Assembly: GCA_964486335.1 (NCBI GenBank)
Contig: CAZAMB010000028.1
Coordinates: 1 to 26,217 of the forward strand
From: CAZAMB01 sp964486335
GTDB taxonomy: Bacteria; Planctomycetota; Phycisphaerae; UBA1845
Length of the DNA stretch: 26,217 bases
Direction of reading: 5' to 3'
Shown in pieces: positions 9,978 through 16,969 of the stretch. The position numbers and the translations under genes were made by a program. Every line of letters begins with the position of its first letter. The stretch's first letter is position 1. The notes under the pieces are model-generated. The model searched no databases. It was given only the letters and a program-made list of their open reading frames with translations, and was not told where the DNA came from.

Positions 9978-10316
9978 CGCGAGCTTCTCGAAATCCGCGT
10001 CTTTGACCCGGACGGCACGCCGACTCAAATCACCGTCCTGAGCTACCCCGTACCCTCGCGGCATCGCGCCGCCCATGCGGAACTATTATCGGACATATTC
10101 GCCACCGGCGTTCACCGGGACGGCGGTTAAAGCAACTAATTATCGCCCGGCCATCGCTACTAGTCAATTTTCGGCGTTGATTGGCCCAAGGAGGCTCTCA
10201 TGCGGCCTGATCGGCACAATCGACTTTGAACTCGGATTCGGTTCGATTCCAGCGTGCGCGTGCGGTCGTGCGAGCCGCCTTGACCGGAAGAAGAGGTTAA
10301 GGGACGCTTGCCGCCG
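9978..10316. other. Divergent regulatory interval
   Basis: This interval of about 340 nt separates the sigma factor gene (-) from the IF2-N domain gene (+). It may include up to 100 nt of sigma coding sequence if an upstream start is used. No RNA gene or clear promoter motif was recognised. Confidence 0.4.
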
Positions 10317-10562
10317 ATGGCAAGAAAAGGGATCAGCGTGAAGGAGCTTGCCCGCGAATTGGGATTGACGTCGCGGTCGTTGATCGATCGCTGCCGGGCC
10401 GAGGGGATCGCGGTGCAGAACAGCATTACAAAACTCGATCGGACGGCCGAGCGAACGGTGCGGGCTTGGTACACTGTTGCGGGTGGCGCCGAAAACGATT
10501 CTCCATTGCCCTCCCTCGAAGAGGGGGGAGGCGCGGAGTCTGGCGTCGCCGCTGACGTGTGA
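10317..10562 (+). CDS. Small protein with an isolated IF2-N domain
   Basis: The start ATG 10317 gives 81 residues; a TTG at 10308 is an alternative, and an AAGGG stretch lies just upstream. Residues 1-45 (MARKGISVKELARELG, then SRSLIDRCRAEGI and VQNSITKL) match the IF2-N fold found in repeats at the N-terminus of translation initiation factor IF-2, which recognises RNA or ribosome-associated surfaces. Here it is a stand-alone domain. The tail (about 62-76, SPLPSLEEGGGAES) is encoded by a GC-rich palindromic repeat at 10501-10536 that also occurs inside genes of the mobile region, so it is probably an acquired tail. It lies 54 nt upstream of rmuC on the same strand and could share a transcript. 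The domain call is fairly firm; the function is unknown. Confidence 0.7.
   Translation: MARKGISVKELARELGLTSRSLIDRCRAEGIAVQNSITKLDRTAERTVRAWYTVAGGAENDSPLPSLEEGGGAESGVAADV
10501..10536 (+). repeat. GC-rich palindromic repeat, family A copy 1
   Basis: The sequence centres on CCCTCCCTCGAAGAGGGGGG followed by AGGCGCGG. It belongs to the same loose family as copies at 17267, 19240 and 24799, which share a CTCCCCTTGGC-like left arm, a GGGG right arm and an AGGCGCG flank. This is the only copy outside the mobile region. It lies in frame inside the IF2-N gene. Confidence 0.6.
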
Positions 10563-10616
10563 AGAACAGAAGCGTCACCCGTCCAATTGCTCGAACTCGA
10601 AGTAAGGGACGGTTGA

Positions 10617-11957
10617 TTGAATGCCATGATTGAGGTCCTTCTCATTGCGGGCATCGCGCTTGGTGTCGGCCTGCTGGTCGGCGTTGTTGTACTTCTGCGT
10701 CGAACGTCAGGCACGGGAAACGATCGGGTTGAGTCGCGATTGGCGGCGATGGCGGAAGCTCAAGAGCGAACCGATCGAATCGTGCGTGAGGAGTTTGCCC
10801 GCAATCGTGACGAGGCGAGCAAACAATCAGCTCAAACGCGGGAAGAAACGTCGACTTCGATTGCTCGAACGGCCGAAACGCTGATCAAAAGCGTCGGCGA
10901 GATTTCGAGTGTGCAGAAGTCGCAACTGGAGTCATTCGCTGTCCGCCTCGGAGACCTGAGCGCGTCCAACGAGAAGCGCTTGGAGGCACTTCGCGCGACG
11001 GTGGACGACCGTCTTCGACTGTTGCAGGAGGACAACGCGAAAAGACTGGACCTGATGCGCGTGACGGTAGACGAGAAGCTCCAAGGCACACTGGAGAAGC
11101 GGCTCGGCGAATCGTTCAAGCAGGTCAGCGATCGATTGGAACAGGTGCATCGCGGATTGGGCGAAATGCAGACGTTGGCCGCGGGCGTCGGCGACCTCAA
11201 GAAAGTGCTCACCAACGTCAAAACGCGGGGGACGCTCGCCGAGATGCAACTCGGGACGCTGCTCGAACAGTTTCTTTCGCCCGACCAGTTTGCGACCAAC
11301 GTCGAAACGCGGCGGGGGAGCAATCAGCGGGTCGAGTTCGCGGTGAAGCTTCCCGGCCGCGACGGTGATGCTCGATCAATCGTCTGGCTGCCGATCGACG
11401 CCAAGTTTCCGATCGAGGACTACCAGCGGTTAGTTGAGGCCCAGGAGCGCGGTGACGCCGAGGGCGTGGAGTCGGCGGCGAAGCAGCTTGAGAATTGCGT
11501 CAAAGGGGCGGCCAAGGATATTCGCGACAAATATCTTGATCCGCCCGCGACGACGGACTTCGGCGTCATGTTTCTAGGAACCGAAGGGTTGTATTCCGAG
11601 GTCCTTCGCCGGACAGGACTCTTCGAATCGCTGCAGCGCGACTATCGCGTGACCGTCGCCGGGCCGACGACCATTGCCGCATTGCTCAACAGTCTGCAAA
11701 TGGGCTTCCGCACCCTGGCGATTGAGAAGCGGGCGAGCGAAGTGTGGGCGATTCTCGGTGCGGTCAAAAGCGAGTTCGGGAAGTTCGGCGACTTGCTCGA
11801 CGGGGTGGGGAAAAAGCTTTCCGAAGCTCAAAACAAAATCGAGGACGCAGCCCGTAAGACTAGGACGATCGAGCGAAAACTCCAGGGCGTGCAGGAACTG
11901 CCGGCGGCTGCGGGCGAACCGCCCATGTTGCCTTTGGAGGCAGTGACCGACGATTGA
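10617..11957 (+). CDS. rmuC: RmuC-family DNA recombination protein
   Basis: This 446-residue protein uses TTG 10617, seven bases after AAGGGA; ATG 10626 (MIEVLL) is possible but poorly spaced. A single N-terminal transmembrane helix (about 4-26) anchors a long coiled coil (about 35-200), followed by the RmuC core. The core shows the family signatures WLPIDAKFPIEDYQ, FGVMFLGTEGLYSEV, a GPTTIAALLNSLQMGFRTLAIEK block and a helical end with KLSEAQNKIEDA. RmuC is known as a limiter of sequence inversions and a predicted nuclease-fold protein. It may be co-transcribed with the upstream IF2-N gene. The family call is strong; the enzymatic role remains as unsettled as for the family in general. Confidence 0.94.
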   Translation: MNAMIEVLLIAGIALGVGLLVGVVVLLRRTSGTGNDRVESRLAAMAEAQERTDRIVREEFARNRDEASKQSAQTREETSTSIARTAETLIKSVGEISSVQKSQLESFAVRLGDLSASNEKRLEALRATVDDRLRLLQEDNAKRLDLMRVTVDEKLQGTLEKRLGESFKQVSDRLEQVHRGLGEMQTLAAGVGDLKKVLTNVKTRGTLAEMQLGTLLEQFLSPDQFATNVETRRGSNQRVEFAVKLPGRDGDARSIVWLPIDAKFPIEDYQRLVEAQERGDAEGVESAAKQLENCVKGAAKDIRDKYLDPPATTDFGVMFLGTEGLYSEVLRRTGLFESLQRDYRVTVAGPTTIAALLNSLQMGFRTLAIEKRASEVWAILGAVKSEFGKFGDLLDGVGKKLSEAQNKIEDAARKTRTIERKLQGVQELPAAAGEPPMLPLEAVTDD

Positions 11958-12125
11958 TCGAAGCGGCTCAGGCACAAATCTCAGGTACACGAGAAATCGA
12001 TGGCTCGCCATCCTATGATGTCGTAGCGAATCCGAACCAATAGAGGATGTCGAAGTCCGACGGATCACACACTTTTTGCGTTTCGCCCCGCGAATCGGCG
12101 TCTTTCAGGCCGGCGGAATATTCTC

Positions 12126-13054
12126 ATGAGAAACCGAGAATCACATGGGCGCTATGCAAGGCGTTCACTGACGCTCATTGAAACGGTAGTCATTCTGTTA
12201 GTGCTTGGGATTCTCTTAACGCTATTCCTCCCAAGCCTTACCAGCAACTGCGGGGTGCTTTCGACTCGACTGGCATGTGGTAGCAATCTCAAAGGCATCG
12301 GAACGAGCTGCAAAATCTACGCCAATGAAAACAACGAGTTTTGGCCTGCACCACCATTTGACCAAACATTTGTTGGTAACATCGACTATACGGTCCGGGT
12401 CGGAAGTGGCGACGGGAGCGTTCGATCGCCGCGCCGAGATCAACCGTCTCTGTCGGGCATGGGAGGTGCAAGGCAGTTGTCAGTGACTCGTGCAATGTGG
12501 ATGCTGGTGCGTAGCGGCGATATTACGGTCAAACAGTTCATTTGTCCAAACAGCGGAGATGTCGAAGACCCGACGCAAAATCTCAAGATTATTACGACTT
12601 CGCCGATTACAGGAATATCAGTTTTGGATTCCAAGTTCCCGTCGGTCCACTGGGCACGCGGGCACGGGAAGGAGCGGACAATCGAATGGTCTTCGCTGCC
12701 GACAAGGGACCCTACGTCGATGCCTCTGTGGCTTCGCCTTCTCATGGCCTAAAGACGATCATTTCGCCACCCGGCTCTTACAACATTCCGCCGGGCAGTC
12801 CGTGGCGGACCTTCAACTCCCGTAATCACCAGGGAGAAGGGCAGAATGTTCTCTTTGCTGACGGGCACGCGAGCTTCTATCGCGTGCCGACGGTCGGCGT
12901 CGACGGCGACAACATTTACACCATCGCCCTCGACAACGTGAACGAGGCCTCGCGCGTGATCGGCGAGTCGCCGTGGCTGCGAAGCCTGCCGCCGTTCGCC
13001 CCGATCGACGCACCTTTTACGTATTCAAGCACCGACTCTGTTATCTTTCCGTAG
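12126..13054 (+). pseudogene. Type II/IV pseudopilin-like protein (planctomycete ADGH type), frameshifted
   Basis: Two overlapping frames together make one pseudopilin of about 309 residues. The first frame (from ATG 12126) has an N-terminal methylation-type helix, RRSLTLIETVVILLVLGILL, with the +5 Glu. The residue before the cleavage site is Ser rather than the usual Gly. It continues through the CGSNLKGIG region to FICPNSGDVEDP. Homology-like sequence then jumps to the second frame (DAKSQDYYDFADYRNISFGF and on), which carries the conserved tail VLFADGHASF and ends at 13054. The switch falls near 12570 in a run of three C; restoring one C would join the frames. It is therefore either a single-base lesion or a sequencing error. 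Such proteins are abundant in planctomycetes and are presumably assembled or secreted through a type II-like system. Confidence 0.75.
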
Positions 13055-13231
13055 CGTGTCGTGCGGAACTCAAACAGGCGTTTCGTCCTTGCGTAACTTC
13101 TTCGCATTCGCTGTTCCATAGAACCGACCAGAGCCGATAGACGATGGTGGGTATCGCCCGTTTGCGAGGAATGTACGCGCTGTATCACGGGGATCGCCGC
13201 CAGGAGCAGAAGCGCAACCCATAGTGAAATC

Positions 13232-13978
13232 ATGCTTTACGCCTCGTTGACATTCTGGTTGCTCGTCGTCGTCTTCGCCGCGTGGGGCGTCCGCAAGTTG
13301 TGGACCGGGCTGGTTCAGCCTAAGGTGCTCAACACGGTGCTCCTTCCGGGAACGCTCGTCGGCGTGCTCGGCCATGTGATCGGACTGCTCGTTACCGGCG
13401 CGACGATCCGCGAGACAACGCTCTACAAGGAGGAATCCGGCGAACCGACCACCACCGCCGACCCCAAGCCGCGGATTCCGATCCTCGGACCGATCGTCAT
13501 CGGACTTCTCCCGCTGGTGGCCTGCGCGACGGGAATCTATTTCAACGCAAAATACTTCGGCAGCGGAATCATGGCGGGCAGGGGAGGCGAGGTCGTCGGG
13601 CCGAAACTGCCCACGTCGCTTGCCGGATTCTGGCAGTTGCTCCGCGATCAGATCACGCTGGTCGAGACGCTCGTGTCAGCGGTGTCGGCAGCGAATTTTA
13701 ACGACTGGAAAACCTCGGCATTTCTCTATCTGCTCGCCTGTCTGGCCGTCCGCGCCGCACCCTTTCCGGGCAACGTTCGCGGCGCGCTCGGCGCGATCGT
13801 GCTGCTCGGCGTGGGGGGCGGCGTGGCCTCGTCACTCTTCGCGGTGGCCGATCCGCGCGTGCAGTCGGCTTGGGCGGTGCTCAACCTGACGGTTGCCACG
13901 CTCCTCTTGCTGCTCATGCTCAGCCTCATCATCCGCGGTGCGATCGGCCTGATCCAGGTCATCCGCACGAATGGCTGA
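13232..13978 (+). CDS. Multi-pass membrane protein, possibly degenerate M50-like
   Basis: This 248-residue protein has about five or six hydrophobic segments: residues 5-19, 34-56, 79-103, 160-178, about 185-206 and 215-240. The start ATG 13232 lacks a strong ribosome site but opens directly into the first membrane helix. Residues 38-58 (LLPGTLVGVLGHVIGLLVTG) resemble the PGTLVHELGHALxxLLTGA block of M50-type intramembrane proteases. The HExxH would have become GVLGH, losing the first His and the Glu. If the alignment is right, the protein is a non-catalytic relative. No other domain is recognised. It follows the broken pseudopilin gene by about 180 nt on the same strand. Confidence 0.6.
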   Translation: MLYASLTFWLLVVVFAAWGVRKLWTGLVQPKVLNTVLLPGTLVGVLGHVIGLLVTGATIRETTLYKEESGEPTTTADPKPRIPILGPIVIGLLPLVACATGIYFNAKYFGSGIMAGRGGEVVGPKLPTSLAGFWQLLRDQITLVETLVSAVSAANFNDWKTSAFLYLLACLAVRAAPFPGNVRGALGAIVLLGVGGGVASSLFAVADPRVQSAWAVLNLTVATLLLLLMLSLIIRGAIGLIQVIRTNG

Positions 13979-14229
13979 AACGTATCGGTCGCTGCGGCAG
14001 GCTCAGATTGTCGAACTGGCAGTCAGACTACGATCTGGGAGATACGAAGCATCTTAAGACAACGCGTCGATGGAAACTGAAACAGGCGCAGCAACTGCAA
14101 AAACAGAACCCTTTGAACTCGCAGCAGCAAATCAACCCTGGACGGCAAGAAAAGCACCGCGTTTCAAGCGTTCAGGTGTGTCATTCTGAATGAGACTCTT
14201 CAATCGTTGCGTGGGGCCTGATTAGCGAG
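13979..14229. other. Intergenic, nothing recognised
   Basis: This stretch lies between the membrane protein gene and tRNA-Ser. No supported coding frame, hairpin with a T tract, or RNA gene was found. Confidence 0.4.
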
Positions 14230-14320
14230 CGGAGAGGGAGGGATTCGAACCCTCGATACAGGCGTTCACCCGTATGACGGTTTAGCAAACCGTTGGTTTC
14301 AGCCACTCACCCACCTCTCC
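14230..14320 (-). tRNA. tRNA-Ser(GCT)
   Basis: The minus strand gives a 91-nt tRNA with acceptor GGAGAGG/CCTCTCC, discriminator G, an anticodon stem-loop CGGTTTGCTAAACCG (anticodon GCT), a long variable arm as expected for Ser, and a T-arm GAGGG-TTCGAAT-CCCTC. The 3' CCA is not encoded. Confidence 0.95.
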
Positions 14321-15088
14321 GGGCAGATTCGATTACGCAACCCAACTTCACTTGCCGGCCGGATTGCTTCGGCGCGTCGCCACCATAACATCAAACCGCC
14401 GTGATGCAACGCCCCACCAACGTTCAGCCGAAATGTTGGCCTCACGAATCGCGTCCCGCAAAGTCGAACGCAGCGATCGACTTCTAGATCTCCGAAGGAT
14501 CGAGCCTGGTGCGTGTGCCGCCTTGGCGAAAACATCGAGTCAACCGGAGCGCGATGTCAACCAGCCGCGACGACACTTAGCATTCGTCAGCGGCACTCTG
14601 CTTTGTCGAGCCATTCTTGCGAGAAAGATATTTGTCAGTCGGAATTGCGTCAAGCCCGGCGTTTCAATCGCTCATCTTGTCGGGGAGGCTCAAAGACGGA
14701 TTGAAAAACGATGTCTCAGGCAGGTTTGACCTTTAAACCTTTATTTCGCCGCATAGGCAATCCCAATCCAATTGGAGCGAGCCGCGGACATTCGTTCGCG
14801 CGAATTTCCGGAGAGTCTGGCGCGCCATCCGCTGCGTTTGCACTGGAAACGCTCAAATAATTGACGTCGTTCGACTGTATCGGGCGAAGAAACGCATCAT
14901 CGAATCCGTTGGCACCCAAGGAGTCCTCATGGATCGACATGGGAAACGGCATGGCAGGTTCCAAGAATCCGGTTTCCCCAAAGGGCGATTCTGCGCGATC
15001 GACCCTCGCCCAAACAAAGCACCGTGGCGCGAGGTCCGCTTTTTACTTGGCTCGTGATCCGGTTAAGCTCTTTCACGCGCGACGCATG
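14321..15088. other. 768-nt stretch without a supported gene
   Basis: Reading frames of up to about 125 codons exist but show biased, non-protein-like composition and no ribosome sites. A weak inverted repeat GGTTTGACCTTTAAACC occurs near 14724. The stretch sits between tRNA-Ser and tRNA-Arg and may contain the tRNA-Arg promoter. Confidence 0.4.
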
Positions 15089-15162
15089 GCGCCGGTAGCT
15101 CAGCTGGATAGAGCATCGGATTTCTAATCCGACGGTCGGGGGTTCGAGTCCCTCCCGGCGCA
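15089..15162 (+). tRNA. tRNA-Arg(TCT)
   Basis: This is a 74-nt cloverleaf with acceptor GCGCCGG/CCGGCGC, discriminator A, D-arm TAGCTCAGCTGGATAGAGCA, anticodon loop TTTCTAA (TCT), and T-arm GGGGG-TTCGAGT-CCCTC. No CCA is encoded. Integrase remnants begin about 110 nt downstream, which makes this tRNA a likely former attachment site. Confidence 0.96.
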
Positions 15163-15269
15163 ATGAAGTTTGACCCGCGAATCCCCACGATAGGTCGCGC
15201 AACGAAGCGCACGAAACCCCGCATTGTATAGGATTATCTTGAAGTGCCATTTGCGCGGCACTGGTTGAA

Positions 15270-15809
15270 TCAGCGCACACCGACGAACGAAGCGACGCTG
15301 GCCGCGCGCCGTGTCGGTAAGAGTTTCGGTAAGGAAAGTGGTAAGGGATTCGGACCGCTTTCGGAGGTTCCCGCCGCCTTTGCAGTGTCCCGGTCGCAAG
15401 TTGTCGGGTCCGGCTACGGAAAGGCAGTCAAGGCGTCCGACAACTCGCCGACGACCGAATGCGAATACCGATCCATCGTAAGGGTAATCGTAGAATGTCG
15501 AGCGAGCTGTTGGGCTACCTTGGGGTGGACCCCGCCGCGAGCCGAGGCCGATACGAACGAATGCCGCGGGGCATGAAAATCGCACACCCGTCCATCGGCG
15601 TCGCGGCATTCGATTCCCGCGTCGGACAGGTCCGCCCGAATCATCCTGGCAGTCTTGTCGGGTATCGTGAAAATCGGATGCTCCGGGTCCATAGGCTCGA
15701 TTCCATCGCGCCAGCGGACCAACAATTGCGTCGTAGAGTGTTTTGACGGCAAGGTGTCGTCGCGTTGGTGTTTGCTATAGCCGCCCGTTGTGAAAGTTAC
15801 TTGACGAGC
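15270..15809 (-). pseudogene. Tyrosine recombinase (integrase), C-terminal fragment
   Basis: Read from 15809 downward, the frame carries YSKHQRDDTLPSKHS and then the catalytic part of a tyrosine integrase: DFHAPRHSF (H-x-x-R), QLARHSTITLTMDRYSH with the second His and the nucleophilic Tyr. The N-terminal half, including the first catalytic Arg, is missing. An amber codon at 15416-15414 interrupts the frame just after DALTAFP. The same frame stays open beyond it to a TGA at 15272-15270, which looks like the Pro/Thr-rich C-terminal extension typical of planctomycete integrases. It is oriented toward tRNA-Arg, as expected of an element integrated there. It is almost certainly inactive. Confidence 0.82.
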
Positions 15810-15934
15810 ATGAATTAGTGCTGGGTAGAACTTGGCATAACCGTCACGAAGGATGGCAATCGGCGTTAGGCAAGCGGAGTCGGGAGGAGCAAGGGGCATA
15901 GTGGATTGCGGCTGGAGATCTTCCGCAATCGGGC

Positions 15935-16200
15935 GGGCATCCCTTCTACGTGCATGTCAACAAGTTTCTGGACGCTGTGAGTTTTATCCGTTTCGTCGAA
16001 TCGCGCTGCCGTGGACTCTTTTCGGACAAAATGGGTCGTCCATCGTTGCCGCCGGTGACGTACTTCCGCACGCTGCTGATCGGGTACTTATAGGGGATCG
16101 ACAGCGAGCGGGAGATTGCCTGGCGAATGGCGGATTCACCGGCGTTGCGTCGGATTCTGAGATACGCCTTGACCGACGAGGCGACTGACCATTCGACGCG
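15935..16200 (+). pseudogene. IS1182-like transposase, N-terminal remnant
   Basis: Translation in one frame gives HPFYVHVNKFLDAVSFIRFV, then KMGRPSLPPVTYFRTLLIGY, an in-frame TAG at 16091-16093, GIDSEREIAWRMADSPALRR and DEATDHSTR. This is the N-terminal domain of IS1182/IS5-type transposases common in planctomycetes. The sequence stops at about the point where the first catalytic Asp region would begin, and no inverted repeats were seen. It is a short dead remnant lying between two integrase pieces. Confidence 0.75.
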
Positions 16201-16263
16201 CACCGAAGCCCCTGGAACGCATAATGCAGCGAGCCGGCCGCCACCCGGATAGCCGTCGCTCTT

Positions 16264-16596
16264 TCAGTAACCCTTTTGCGTTTCACTTTCTTCCGTGCAC
16301 AGCTTTCGGGCTGGTTCTCCCCAGTGCCAATACTCGAGGATGATCTCCACGACCGTGATTTGGTGCACGGCATCGAGCGGCGGGTCGGCCTCGATACGCG
16401 GGAAGCGCCGGCCGTTCGCCTCCCACGCGGCCACGACACGATGGTAGCGCTCGCGGCTTTCGGGGCTCCCGAACTCGCCAAGCCAGAAATCGCGGCGCTT
16501 CTTCGAAAGTGAATCGGTCAGCGTGACAATCGCCTGGTTGTAGCCCGACCGTCGGCGGTACCCAGGTATTCCGGCTGGAGGTCGTCGGTTCGACAT
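16264..16596 (-). pseudogene. Tyrosine integrase, N-terminal fragment
   Basis: The first 88 or so residues from ATG 16596 resemble the N-terminus of planctomycete integrases: PGYRRRSGYNQAIVTL, RRDFWLGEFGSPESRERYHR, a WEANGRR segment and ITVVEIILEYW, which should lead into the core-binding helices. The frame then runs into unrelated sequence and stops at 16264. The style of this N-terminus (SPESREEYHR...EW) belongs, as I remember the families, to a different integrase group from the C-terminal piece at 15270-15809. The two are therefore probably remnants of separate genes, but a single gene split by the IS remnant cannot be excluded. Confidence 0.62.
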
Positions 16597-16969
16597 TTGT
16601 GCGGCTCTCTAAAACACATCTAGGTTTTGCGCAGAACGGAAATCGTCGTAAGTCGCGTGAACTCAATCAGTTAGCGTGAAAAACGGCGGAATTGAGGTTT
16701 TGCGCTGCGCAGAACGGATCGGGCGAAGCGCAGCGGTCTTGCAGTGGCGCGCTTAATACAGAGGACCGCGTAATTCACGGGACAAAATCGGCCATTGCAA
16801 AACCGAGAGTTTCGAACATCGCGCGCTATTTCGCGCGCGTTCGGGCGCGACGAAGAGGAAACCTTACAGCCGCGACGGACGGTTTTCAAAAGAAAAAAAA
16901 TGCGACGATCGGTCGGATGCTGTGAAGATGGGGTAAATGACAAAATAGTCAACGTTGTTGCGGTCGCTA
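16597..16969. other. Non-coding A+T-richer region with repeats, possible transposon end
   Basis: No gene is supported. AGGTTTTGCG...CAGAACGGA occurs at 16622-16640 and again at 16695-16718 with a 5-nt insertion. GCAAAACC at 16797-16804 is an inverted copy of its core. GACAAAAT occurs at 16781-16788 and 16939-16946. Multiple short repeats of this kind are what Mu/Tn552-type transposase ends look like, but no terminal TG/CA boundary or target duplication can be set. Confidence 0.35.

Noticed and set aside
10160..10714. 184-codon minus-strand frame across the IF2-N gene and rmuC start
   Set aside because: Ser/Thr/Arg-rich antisense composition; contradicted by the IF2-N and RmuC signatures on the plus strand.
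14352..14729. 125-codon plus-strand frame between the tRNA genes
   Set aside because: No ribosome site, no recognisable pattern, and it starts in sequence also open in other frames.
15124..15609. Minus-strand frame ending in AGRDSNPRPSD
   Set aside because: The tail is the antisense of tRNA-Arg and its flank, a well-known false protein ending. The frame is a shadow of the integrase fragment.
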